From Neoarius graeffei (Eukaryota > Chordata > Actinopteri > Siluriformes > Ariidae), in NCBI RefSeq assembly GCF_027579695.1, contig NC_083572.1, positions 18,638,421 through 18,702,420 of the forward strand: 64,000 nucleotides of DNA, given 5' to 3'. The number at the start of each line of letters is the position of its first letter. Within the stretch, counting starts at the first letter, position 1. The notes under the pieces are model-generated. The model had not been told where the DNA came from, ran no database searches, and saw only the letters and a program-made list of their open reading frames with translations. Below, in pieces: positions 1-10,300 of the stretch. The position numbers and the translations under genes were made by a program.

Positions 1-504
1 TCTGATACCATACAAGGAATGCTCAGCAGGTTTTCCCTCATAGACCACTGTGAGATCAATGGATTGGTTAGCAACAGTTGGCCACCAACACATGCAAGAC
101 TAATCACTGGATGGTAGAGGATATGGAGGCTGGTGAATGAACTGCCAAGAGGAAAAAAATACAGCCTGGTGGAGAGAAAGAGGGGTTAGTGGAGGAGACT
201 TGGGGAAGCTTGGGCAAAAACATTGAGATAGTAATCTTAATAAGGGGGAGGGGGCAATATTTTGATGGTAGGCACTTAACTACATTAGCTACACTTAGCT
301 ACAAATCTGTTAGTCAGGAGACTTTGGGGTCTGCAGAACTGAGTCGAAGCATTAGGGAGAAACCACTTGGTGGAGATACAGTATATGGTGTAAATGGAGG
401 GAAACCCAACTCCAGACACTATATCTATGTTAACAGAGTCCAGGTAACTATGCAAGCTCAGTAGTAGAGAGTGTGATATGTGAGGGAGGAACACTTAAAC
501 ATGC
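1..504. other. No recognisable gene
   Basis: Short open frames occur on both strands but show no known domain, splice structure or repeat similarity to the rest of the window. I see nothing supportable here. Confidence 0.5.
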
Positions 505-710
505 TAGCAGGATAGGGAAGCTATGGTTAGAGACCTGACCAGCAGGTCGCAGGTTCAGTTCCCTGGACTGGCAGGAATGGCTGAAATACCCTTGAGCAAG
601 GCACCTAACCCAGTCTGCCCACTGCTGTGGGTATATCAGAGTCCTGTTGTATGTCGTGCTGGATAAGAGCGCCTGCTAAATGCCTGTAATATAATGTAAC
701 GTATACACAG
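505..710 (+). repeat. tRNA-derived SINE with L2-type tail
   Basis: The head has a tRNA-like box A/box B arrangement (TGGTTAGAGACC near 522 and GGTTCAGTTCC near 552). The 3' part, GGATAAGAGCGCCTGC followed by TAATATAATGTAA, is the tail shared by many fish SINEs and L2-clade LINEs. A reverse-strand relative lies at about 57318-57510. Family assignment is from memory of fish SINE tails. Confidence 0.6.
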
Positions 711-840
711 GCTAAAATAGGTGGGATAAAAAGGGATCCAGGTGATATAAAACGGTCAAGCATATATAAAAAAGTAAAGCATATTCTTATGAGGAAAATC
801 TAGGCTGTGTTAAATTCCTCCAAACCTCAGTGAAGGATAT

Positions 841-862
841 GGGGGGGGGGGGGGGGGGGGGG
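841..862. repeat. Poly(G) tract, 22 bases
   Basis: An uninterrupted run of 22 G on the + strand. Such runs are prone to sequencing length error and can form G-quadruplex structures. Confidence 0.95.
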
Positions 863-1308
863 AGATAAAAACAAGTTGGGAATGTCCAAATATGTACCAT
901 ACACTCATACCGCATGACTTGTGTCAGGATTGTAGCAAGAAAAATGAACCACTAGGTTCAAGATAGGAGAGATTGTAGTCTGGGAGAGATGAGTGTGGGG
1001 GAACAGTGTTTAGATAACATCATGTGTGGTCCATTCACCATTGAGACTAGTACCATATATGTCCATAAACAGACCCATACCTCCTGATCAATCAGGTTTC
1101 TGCAGCTTGCTATGAGTAGAGTCAGCACTATCCATTTTTCCATCTGGGGATAGAGATTAAATATAATGTTCTTGCTCATCTAAGGTTTTCTTGCTTGAGT
1201 GAAACATTTTTTTAAAACTTCAAAAGCTAGGATGGATTAAAAAAAATCACGTATTTGCAATTTTGAAACAAATTAAACAGAAATGGATGTCTTATAGAAT
1301 TAAATGGA

Positions 1309-1309
<1 letters not shown>

Positions 1310-1344
<35 letters not shown>

Positions 1345-1345
1345 A
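1310..1345. repeat. (CAA)n microsatellite
   Basis: About eleven CAA units in a row. The open frame that reads them as poly-asparagine is a by-product of the repeat, not a gene. Confidence 0.95.
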
Positions 1346-1687
1346 CTCTTCATAATCTTTCACACTGCTTTTTGCTTTAGCATTGCATTTATTTTGCTTC
1401 TTGATTTCTTTCTTTCTTTCTTTTCTTCTGAATTTGGCACATTTGCTAGGTGTGAGCAGGGACAGATTACCGAGCAGACCTACTGGATATGTGCCCAGGC
1501 ACCCTGGTCACTAGGGAGCCCTTGACAAGCACCGAACTGAACAGACTGACTTGGCCATTATGCTCTCACATAGAACACAATACACAAAACATGAGCCAAT
1601 TAATGTAAAGTCTAAGAATGTGAAATAAAAATCGGACAAGTTATTAGTGTCTGGGTTTGAATTTGTAAGCAATGCACAGTTCATAAC

Positions 1688-2440
1688 TCATGCCTGTGTT
1701 ACGTTCTGGCTCTCCCCTTTTAGTTATGCTGTTATAGTTAGTTTTGCCGGAGTCCCTGCTTGTACTCAGTGCAAAATGTATACTGTACCTACTTATTCAG
1801 GTGACATTGGGCCTACCTAACAACCTGTGTCTCCCCCCCCAAGAAAAAAATCTGTCCCTCTGAGTTACATGTCAATCCTGGGATTGAGGTAGGTGCTGAC
1901 CTCTTCTGCTCCTCGGACCTGCCTGATCCATCCTGGTGCCCTGTGTCTGGTTGGAGTCTCATCACATCGCTCCTGTGGAGGACGACCCCCCCAGATGGAC
2001 AGTTGGAAGTCACACTTGGAAGACGCTCTGGACTCTTACAGTAATGCTTTTATGGCTGAGGACTACAGTTGACTTGCTAAGTTTAGGACTGCAGTTGTCA
2101 TGAACAGTTTTGCACTCAAGTTTCCATTAATGAGGAGTTTATAACATCAATGAAACTGACTTCATGTTAAAACTGTTAATGTTATAGTCATGTTGTCTGT
2201 TGCTGTCCAGGTGAGGATGGGTTCCCTTTTGGGTCTGGTTCCTCTCGAGATTTCTTCCTCATGTCGTCTGGGGGAGTTTTTCCTTGCCACCGTCGCCATG
2301 GGCTTGCTCATTGGGGATAGATTAGGGATAAAATTGTCTCATGTCTTGGGTCATTCAGATTCTGTAAAGCTGCTTTGGGACAATGTCTATTGTTAAAAGT
2401 GCTATACAAGCAAACTTGACTTGACTTGACTTGACTTAAT
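1688..2440 (+). mobile_element. 5'-truncated CR1/L2-like LINE, 3' UTR only
   Basis: This copy matches, in opposite orientation, the 3' UTR of the LINE at 41615-52050. Shared blocks include GCTTGCTCATTGGGGATAG, AAGCTGCTTTGGGACAATG and the terminal CTTGACTTGACTTGACTT. It lacks any coding sequence, as expected after incomplete reverse transcription, and has an internal deletion against the long copy near 1855. No target-site duplication is clear. Confidence 0.75.
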
Positions 2441-2660
2441 TCAGTCCTAACTGTTTTAGCTGGACCTGGATAAAAGAATGTATGCGATGGAGAAAAAAAA
2501 TTCCAAAAGGAACAAGCCAGAAAATTTCATTTCCTTAATGGATTAAAAATGAACTCTGAACTAAAATGTGTCCAAAAAGATTCAGTATGCTGTCACGGAG
2601 CTTAAACATTGACGATTTGGTGGATGGGCAAGACTGTTTCCTGTGTATCACAGAGGCCAA

Positions 2661-3349
2661 GTTTACATTAGACCGTATCTGTCTCGTTTTCTTCGCGGAT
2701 GCACTGTCTGTTTACATTAAAACGCCTGGAAACGCCGGGAAACGGGAATCCGCCAGGGTCCACGTATTCAATCCAGATCGTGTCAGCTCCGGTGCTGTGT
2801 AAACATTGCGGATACGCGGATACGCTGTGCTGAGCTCTAGATGGCGTCGTCATTGGACAATGTCACTGTGACATCCACCTTCCTGATTCGCTGGCGTTGG
2901 TCATGTGATGCGACTGCTGAAAAACGGCGCGGACTTCCGCCTTGTATCACCTTTCATTAAAGAGTATAAAAGTATGAAAATACTGCAAATACTGATGCAA
3001 ATACTGCCCATTGTGTAGTTATGATTGTCTTTAGGCTTGCCATCCTTCCACTTGCAAGTGGTAAGTGATATGCGCTGGGATCACACACACAGCGGCTTAG
3101 TCCCGAATCACAGCTTGTGCACTTCACTCGCGTGCTCTGTGAGCTGCGCAAGGCCGGAGTGCGCACCCTCCAGAGGGCACTCGCTGTTCAGGGCGAAGTG
3201 ATTTGGAGCGCAGGATGCCTGCGGAGCCGAGCGTATCCGTGTATTGGTGTTGCTGTGTGCACACAAATCGTGTATTGGTGTTGCTGTGTGCACACTAATC
3301 GTTTTAAAAACGTTAATCTGATGATCCGCTGATACGGTCTAATGTAAAC
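2661..3349. mobile_element. Harbinger-like MITE (TIR GTTTACATTAGACCGTATC)
   Basis: The segment opens with GTTTACATTAGACCGTATC and closes with the exact reverse complement. Its interior is a diverged, inverted relative of the element at 19189-20035, which carries a clear 3-bp TTA duplication. No transposase is encoded, so this is a non-autonomous copy. The outermost GGTG of the other copy is missing here. Confidence 0.7.
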
Positions 3350-3896
3350 ATGGGCAGAGACTACACTCATAATGGATGTGTCATGTAGTAATGTATGAAG
3401 TTTATTTACCCATTGACTCTTAAGTACAGACACTTATTCGACCATGTTCACAATCACCCAATGTCTGTTTCTGAATGTTCAGCAATAGATATTACTGTCT
3501 CGGGAGTGTGGCTAGTGTAACAGAGCTTAGCTGTTGATTCCACTTGACACAGTGACAAGCAATCAGATTTGCTGTTACATACAATATGTATCATGGACAC
3601 TCACTGGTTGCCATGGCTCCCCTCAGCACATAAATACTGGCTGTGACGTTACCTCAGTACCAGTACTTGAAGATTAGCCCATGGTAGGTTACTCAAAGCA
3701 CAGCACTGTACTGAAACTGTGAAAATAATGTAATGCAATAACACAGTTAAAATTATATTATACTTAAGAAGGTGGCGAACACACTGCACTTAACAGAATG
3801 AGTCAAACTGGTTGTGTATTGTTGTTACATATTGATACGATAGTTAGCTACCTTAGCTCAAAGGCTAACTAATATTTGCTAACTTCTTCCCATGAA

Positions 3897-4106
3897 GCTG
3901 TGCCGAGAGACTGCTGTATATGAACGTGACCAACCAGTGGGTTTCCTTGCTGTCCTACAGGTACATATGTTTATATTTGGGTTTATGTTTATTAATTATT
4001 ATTTATGAATAATCTGGCCAGTACGTGAGGATTGAGCCCATGCTGTGCCGAGAGACTGCTGTATATGAACGTGACCAACCAGTGGGTTTCCTTGCTGTCC
4101 TACAGG
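3897..4106 (+). repeat. 65-bp direct duplication
   Basis: The block 3897-3961 is repeated almost exactly at 4042-4106. Both copies start GCTGTGCCGAGAGACTG and end TGCTGTCCTACAGG. The ends look like splice acceptors (CCTACAG/G), and the second copy lies in an open frame at 4025-4282. I do not recognise the peptide, so the coding interpretation is weak and the duplication itself is certain. Confidence 0.7.
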
Positions 4107-4379
4107 CAATAAAAGTGCATTCAAACACTGAGAAAGTGTTGGACTTTGTCACAGAAACACAACACAATGCAGACAGCGGTTACACTAGCTCCTATATACT
4201 TCCTGTATGTTTTAACAAAATTATGACTGGCTTCGATTCTATGATTAACTGCTGCCTCATTTCTTATGCATGCACATACTAGATACATATTTTGTAATAC
4301 ATGTGTTTTCATCCCATCCAGTTTGTAAAATGTTTAAGAACAGAAATTCAGTCCTGACATTCCTGTATATATTTTCAGT

Positions 4380-4690
4380 ACACACTATCACTCAGAACTT
4401 GTGCAAGAAGGTTCTGGGTTTGAACCTCGTGGCCAACTGGGGCCTTTCTGTGTGGAATCTGTATGTTCTCTCGATGTTTGCATGGGTTTCTTCCCATAGT
4501 CCAAAGACATGCGGATTAGGTCAGCTGGCTTTCTAAATTGCCCATAGGTGTGAATGTGAGTGTGAATGGTTGTTTCTGTGTTAGCCCAGCGATAGACTGG
4601 CAACCTGTCCAGGATGTATCCCATCTCTCACCTGAAGTCATCTGGGATTAGTTCCAGTGACCCTGATGCATAAGCGGACTAGATAATTGA
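4380..4690 (+). repeat. Old SINE copy, same superfamily as 8994-9366
   Basis: The order of blocks matches the younger SINE copies: the tRNA-like GTTCTGGGTTTGAACC, then CCAAAGACATGCGG, TGTGAATGTGAGTGTGAATGG and GCGATAGACTGGCAACCTG. It is clearly more diverged and its tail (TAATTGATGAATTA) is a different subfamily type. Confidence 0.7.
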
Positions 4691-4711
4691 TGAATTACTA
4701 TTATTTGGATG

Positions 4712-6362
4712 TACAGTTAGGCCATAAATATTTGGACAGAGACAACATTTTTCTAATTTTGGTTCTGTGCATTACCACAATGAATTTTGAACAAAACAAT
4801 TCAGATGCAGTTGAAGTTCAGACTTTCAGCTTTAATTCAGTGGGTTGAACAAAATGATTGCATAAAAATGTGAGGAACTAAAGTATTTTTTAAACACAAT
4901 CCCTTCATTTCAGGGGCTCAAAAGTAATTGGACAAATTAAATAATTGTAAATAAAATGTTCATTTCTAATACTTGGTTGAAAACCCTTTGTTGGCAGTGA
5001 CTGCCTGAAGTCTTGAACTCATGGACATCACCAGATGCTGTGTTTCCTCCTTTTTAATGCTCTGCCAGGCCTTTACTGCAGCGGTTTTCAGTTGCTGTTT
5101 GTTTGTGGGCCTTTCTGTCTGAAGTTTAGTCTTTAACAAGTGAAATGCATGCTCAATTTGGTTGAGATCAGGTGACTGACATGGCCATTCAAGAATATTC
5201 CACTTCTTTGCTTTAATAAACTCCTGGGTTGCTTTGGCTTTATGTTTTGGGTCATTGTCCATCTGTATTATGAAACGCCGACCAATCAGTTTGGCTGCAT
5301 TTGGCTGGATTTGAGCACACAGTATGTCTCTGAATACCTCAGAATTCATCCGGCTGCTTCTGTCCTGTGTCACATCATCAATAAACACTAGTGACCCAGT
5401 GCCACTGGCAGCCATGCATGCCCAAGCCATCACACTGCCTCCGCCATGTTTTACAGATGATGTGGTATGCTTTGGATCATGAGCTGTACCACGCCTTCAC
5501 CAGACTTTTTTCTTTCCATCATTCTGGTAGAGATTGATCTTGGGTTCATCTGTCCAAAGAATGTTCTTTCAGAACTGTGCTTGCTTTTTTGGATGTTTTT
5601 TAGCAAAGTCCAATCTAGCCTTTTTATTCTTGAGGCTTATGAGTGGCTTGCACCGTGCAGTGAACCCTCTGTATTTACTTTCATGCAGTCTTCTCTTTAT
5701 GGTAGATTTGGATATTGATACACCTACCTCCTGGAGAGTGTTGTTCACTTGGTTGGCTGTTGTGAAGGGGTTTCTCTTCACCATGGAAATTATTCTGCGA
5801 TCATCCACCACTGTTGTCTTCTGTGGGCGTCCAGGTCTTTTTGCATTGATGAGTTCACCAGTGCTTTCTTTCTTTCTCAGGATGTACCAAACTGTAGATT
5901 TTGCCACTCCTAATATTGTAGCAATTTCTCGGATGGGTTTTTTCTGTTTTCGCAGCTTAAGGATGGCTTGTTTCACCTGCATGGAGAGCTCCTTTGATTG
6001 TATGTTTTCTTCACAGCAAAATCTTCCAAATGCAAGCACCACACCTCAAATCAACTCCAAGCCTTTTATCTGCTTAATTGAGAATGACATAACGAAGGAA
6101 TTGCCCACACCTGCCTATGAAATAGCCTTTGAGTCAATTGTCCAATTACTTTTGGTCCCTTTACAAACAGGGTGGCACATGTTAAGGAGCTGAAACTCCT
6201 AAACCCTTCATCCAATTTTAATGTGGATACCCTCAAATGAAAGCTGAAAGTCTGGACTTTATGTCCATATCCATTATATAACTATAACTTGAATAGGTTT
6301 CAGTAAACAGGTAAAAAAACAAAATTTGTGTCAGTGTCCAAATATATATGGACCTAACTGTA
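4712..6362 (-). mobile_element. Tc1-like transposon, 1.65 kb
   Basis: Terminal inverted repeats begin TACAGTTAGG at both ends (4712 and, reverse complemented, 6362), with TA at each edge as expected for Tc1/mariner insertion. The interior carries one transposase frame on the minus strand with two stop codons. The element lies outside the host gene, upstream of gmppa. Confidence 0.9.
4966..6042 (-). pseudogene. Tc1-like transposase with two stops
   Basis: A cut-and-paste transposase that would bind the flanking inverted repeats and insert at TA. The N-terminal part shows paired helix-turn-helix regions (motifs such as GRPQKTT), followed by the catalytic core with WTDEPK, DNDPKH and the E of NQIEHAF, which fits the D,D34E order. 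The frame is continuous from 6042 to 4966 except for two TGA stops, after AQF near 5569 and after KKVW near 5500. Length without stops is about 358 codons, close to the usual 340. The copy is presumably inactive. Confidence 0.88.
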
Positions 6363-6439
6363 AATATTAGGAAGAAAATAATATTCAAAATAATCAAAAT
6401 AATTAGTTTTTCTTTTGTTTCAGACATGTAAAAGCTTTT

Positions 6440-6490
6440 TTACCTTTACCTGACGTTTCGACGGTGTAACTTCCGTCTTCATTATTTTAG
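6440..6490 (-). other. Hammerhead-like fold remnant (speculative)
   Basis: On the minus strand the block TAATGA-GACGG-loop-CCGTC-GAAAC has the spacing of a hammerhead ribozyme core: a conserved box, a 5-bp stem, then GAAAC. The first box should be CTGATGA and two bases differ, so if it was a ribozyme it is probably dead. Such motifs are known from Penelope-like elements. No flanking reverse transcriptase was seen. Confidence 0.25.
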
Positions 6491-6956
6491 AAAATAATAT
6501 TACAATTGTTGAAACCAAAAAACAGCCATAGATACAAGACTTTCTATTAGTTTAAGCCATTTCCTTGTGGTGTGAATGGAAATGTTGCTGTTCTTTTGAG
6601 ATTTGATGGTATTTATAATGAATACAGTGTATTTTGGTCTTCTATTTGGTGTTCTTTGGCCATTGTTTCATACATGAGCCATGTTAAGCCCCACATACAT
6701 ATGAACTGTTTTATGTATTCCTTCACTTCACTTTCAGTTCGAAACAATGTGGTACTTCCTTAAAGTTGTAGTCTGAAGAATACAATCTATGTATTTTAGG
6801 TGGAAGAAAACACATGATGTAACACTCAAAACTTTGAATCCCATATGGGTCCTTGACCCTATATTACCCTTGATCTGACATTGCTTTTTCCAATTAAATT
6901 TTTATGAGATTGTACAGCAATTTGAGACATCATGTTTATGAAAAGTGATCTATAAA

Positions 6957-6988
<32 letters not shown>

Positions 6989-7002
6989 ATAATAATAATA
7001 AC
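6957..7002. repeat. (ACT)n/(AAT)n microsatellite
   Basis: About ten ACT units run straight into five AAT units. Confidence 0.95.
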
Positions 7003-7849
7003 ACCTATTGTTGTTAAAAATTGCACTCCTAAATTCTGAGAGCATTAATTTACAGTCACTACTGCTGGTTTAAGTCTATCTGCGCACATACTTTACCACA
7101 TTTGCACTCTCCAACTCAATATTAATGCACTTTGACCTCAGTCACAATCAGGGTTGGCTAGAACCTTTCACTTTAGTCAAAACTTAAAGTTTAGAATATA
7201 TGCACAGCAGTATTTCATTTTTGTAGACCTATTTGTGTTGAATATTTCCCTATTTTCTTTGAGTAATCTTTCTTACTTATTCTGTAATGACTATTTCAAT
7301 GTGACCCCCCTATCTTCTGTCACAGACATTACAAGGTAAGCATATTAATGGGAGAAAGAAATGTAAACTTGCAATGAAGTACTTTTTTATTCTATGAAAA
7401 GTCTTAATTCAATGTTTGTGAACATATATGTGCATAAAAACTTGTAGCTATCATATATCCCTATGGTTTGACCAATTTCTTTAGTACAGAAGCAAAAGAA
7501 AAATTAACAGATTTTAAGTAACTTTGTAACTAATGGCTATTGTTTCACACAGAACTGTATTTTCATAAGAAATAATGCTAATTACCACTGTATTTTATGT
7601 AAAAATCCTTTAGTAAAATTTAAAGACACATCACAGTAAACAAAATTAAAGTGAAATTGTGAAATGCTTTGAGTTTATCATGGGTTATTATGTCACTGAC
7701 ATTACAGCATAAGATCACAAAACTGTGACAGCTGCAATGTGATTTACAAATAATTATTTCAATTAAAAGACATTAATGGATTTCAAAATATCTTCTTCAG
7801 TCATATATTTGTTTGTATATCTTAACAAAAGGATACCAATGTTGCTATC

Positions 7850-9495
7850 CTACAGTTTTGCAGCTACTTGTTTCAGAAAACGGAGTGTCCAAGGATACAC
7901 CCACTCTGAATTTTCACATGTCTGCTCTTCTCCATTCTTACATGAGTCACAGTAACAAGAAAGATTTCTCACTCTGAGTATGTAAGGGGTGTCTGTATTC
8001 ATGACACTGTGTAGCTGTCTGGTGCCTGCAAGGGTACCTACACTAATTCCTTCTCTTGTATGGGGAACATCATCTGCAAAGATGAAATCCCATTTAGACG
8101 CAACTCGTTCTCCTGCTTTTTACTTTACTTGGGGACCATGGGCCAACTTTCCCTCACAGTATTTGTACACAGCTTGTGCACTGGCTAAGATGACTTTACC
8201 AGTGACAACAGCTTGGTAACATCTGTTTTTAACAACAGACCCAAGGCCATTGCACACCTCCTTTCCGTGCAAGGTTTCAAAGAAGTTTCTAATAACTTGC
8301 GGGGTACCAGAAAGGGAGATGTAAGCAAATGCAGTCTTCCCTTTGTACTGGGCGGCACACCTGTCTGTCCATTCATATATGGTGGAGATGGTACTCAGGC
8401 TTGGCTGCTGTGATAGAAGATTCACAGCCTTCTCTTGAAACACTTTCATTAAGTGTGCATCATGTTGGGTATCTGTAGAAATTCCAATGATGGCATGTTT
8501 GACAAGTGCTCCATTCTCCAGATACTATGCCATTGAGCGGTGTAGTGTTACTTTGGCTTGATCAGAATAACCTGATTGGACCTCATCTTTAAATTTACAC
8601 TGGTAGTTTTTGCTAAAATCCATAGTAGGGAGAACTTCCTCTTCTTTAAGCTTTGGCTGGCATTGGGCCAATTGATGGTGTTGCCAGTTGGCCCTAGATG
8701 TGAGATGGATAAAATTCCATGTCATCTCTCTGGGCATCCAAAAAATCTGCCAGTTTTGTCTCTTTCTCAACACAGGAAATACACCGTTGATCTTTTTCTT
8801 CCTTCTTGACCTGTATATATTCCCAGTGACACCAGTTAATGGTGTTATCCTTTAATGGCTGAAGGGGGGCTCGGACTTCATCCAGCTTGTTCTTACATTC
8901 TTCACATATTATCTAGGCACGTTTTGTGAGGGAAGGTCATGTAAGGACACAGTGTAGCATCAGAAAATTTAGTTTTCCTGAGGATGGTGAGTGGCGGGGG
9001 GCACGGTGGTGTAGTGGTTAGCGCTGTCGCCTCACAGCAAGAAGGTCCTGGGTTCGAGCCCCGGGGCCGGCGAGGGCCTTTCTGTGCGGAGTTTGCATGT
9101 TCTCCCCGTGTCCGCGTGGGTTTCCTCCGGGTGCTCCGGTTTCCCCCACAGTCCAAAGACATACAGGTTAGGTTAACTGGTGACTCTAAATTGACCGTAG
9201 GTGTGAATGTGAGTGTGAATGGTTGTCTGTGTCTATGTGTCAGCCCTGTGATGACCTGGCGACTTGTCCAGGGTGTACCCCGCCTTTCGCCCGTAGTCAG
9301 CTGGGATAGGCTCCAGCTTGCCTGCGACCCTGTAGAAGGATAAAGCGGCTAGAGATAATGAGATGAGATGGTGAGTGGCTGCAGTTCATCCTTTTTGCTT
9401 GGATCGTTAGCAGATATAGCTGTGGCAAACTTCTTGATGGCCTCCATCTTCAGTGCCAGATTTGAACATGTTGTACAGAGACATGTTTTCCGATT
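7850..9495 (-). pseudogene. Decayed multi-copy ORF with CxxC and QYK motifs
   Basis: Reading the minus strand from about 9495 to the stop at 7850-7852 gives one diverged protein with breaks. In order it shows a cysteine pair region (CLCTTCSNLALKMEAIKK), then after the SINE the segment CEECKNKLDE, CISC, TMDFSKNYQCKFKDEVQSGY, EWTDRCAAQYKGKTAF, HGKEVCNGLG and a C-terminal CYCDSC. Breaks include an in-frame TAG near 8525, stops or frameshifts near 8725, 8910 and 8120, and a SINE inserted at 8994. I recall similar uncharacterised multi-copy proteins in fish and invertebrates. The aspartates in MDF and TDRC could be part of a DDE-like fold, but that is inference. Confidence 0.55.
8994..9366 (+). 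mobile_element. Full-length tRNA-derived SINE
   Basis: The tRNA-like head contains TAGTGGTTAGCGCTGTCG and the B box GGTTCGAGCCC, followed by a unique body and a GAGATAATGAGATGAG tail. A perfect 13-bp duplication, GATGGTGAGTGGC, flanks it at 8981-8993 and 9367-9379, so it moved by LINE machinery. It is inserted in the decayed ORF at 7850-9495. Several more copies occur in this window. I believe this is the Mermaid-like fish SINE group but cannot confirm the name. Confidence 0.9.
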
Positions 9496-9496
9496 A

Positions 9497-9695
9497 CAAC
9501 CCTGATTCCAAAAAAGTTGGGACAAAGTACAAATTGTAAATAAAAACGGAATGCAATTATGTGGAAGTTTCAAGATTCCATATTTTATTCAGAATAGAAC
9601 ATGCATGACATATCAAATGTTGTCCATCTCAAATGCTCCAGCTTGCCTGCGACCCTGTAGAACAGGATAAAGCGGCTAGAGATAATGAGATGAGA
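9497..9695 (+). repeat. Tc1 end fragment fused to SINE tail fragment
   Basis: 9497-9630 matches the left end of the Tc1-like element at 59125 (ACAACCCTGATTCCAAAAAA and the following TTGGGACAAAGTACAAATTG). 9637-9695 is a SINE 3' end (CTCCAGCTTGCCTGCGACC to GATGAGAG). Both are truncated and together show deletion of most of a Tc1 copy. Confidence 0.7.
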
Positions 9696-9909
9696 GGTGA
9701 ACACCATACTTTCCTACATTTGAAACAAAACTTTTTTTTTTGTTTTGACCCCCACTGTAACCCTAGCTATGTAATAGGCGAGAGGCTGAGGGCTATGGAA
9801 ACGGAGATCGGCGCCACATGGCGTGGGAAGGACTTTGACTTTTTGAACCCTGATTGTGACTGAGGCGTTGATTGCTGTATCAAACTCAAATATAACCAAC
9901 GATGCCAAA

Positions 9910-10260
9910 TATCACCACAAGGGGGAGACGTCGAGGTGTAAAGTCAACGGGAGGAGTTAAATGAACTACTGTACTGGTTGGTGTACTTAGTAGGTCACGG
10001 TGGGTGGAGAAACTGGGCGTGGTTTTAACTACTGTAGTATCCAAACTTCCGCATTTCTGAATTTATAGGATTGAATGAAATAAGCCATTCTGTCCTGTAT
10101 TGACAAACTTTTAATTCATGACCGTTTAAAAACAGTTCACAGCAAAACAAAACTAAAATATTAATACGTTACATCTTGCCTACGAAGAATACATTAAAAA
10201 AATACTCGAGAAAAGGAATATCTATTAAATTATCGTCGCATCTTTGTCGACAATTTGAAG
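9910..10260 (+). promoter_or_regulatory. gmppa: Upstream region and 5' UTR of gmppa
   Basis: This is the repeat-poor sequence directly before the gmppa start codon and should hold the promoter and 5' UTR, because the first coding exon begins at 10261. I see no convincing TATA box or transcription start, and an additional non-coding upstream exon cannot be excluded. Confidence 0.4.
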
Positions 10261-10300
10261 ATGTTAAAGGCAGTGATTTTGATCGGCGGTCCTCAAAAAG
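10261..10300 (+). CDS. gmppa: gmppa exon 1
   Basis: Encodes [13 protein letters not shown] plus the first base of Gly14. Donor is GTGAGA. The start is fixed by the conserved N-terminus. Confidence 0.95.

Larger units (their letters stand above)
6363..7849. other. AT-rich stretch without genes
   Basis: Apart from a hammerhead-like hairpin near 6440-6490 and a trinucleotide repeat near 6957, I find no coding sequence, splice structure or repeat ends. Confidence 0.5.

Noticed and set aside
5534..6193. 219-codon plus-strand frame
   Set aside because: It is the antisense of the Tc1 transposase at 4966-6042.
9010..9065. tRNA gene at the head of the SINEs
   Set aside because: Box A and box B are present but the sequence cannot fold into a full cloverleaf acceptor and anticodon arm and is fused to the SINE body.
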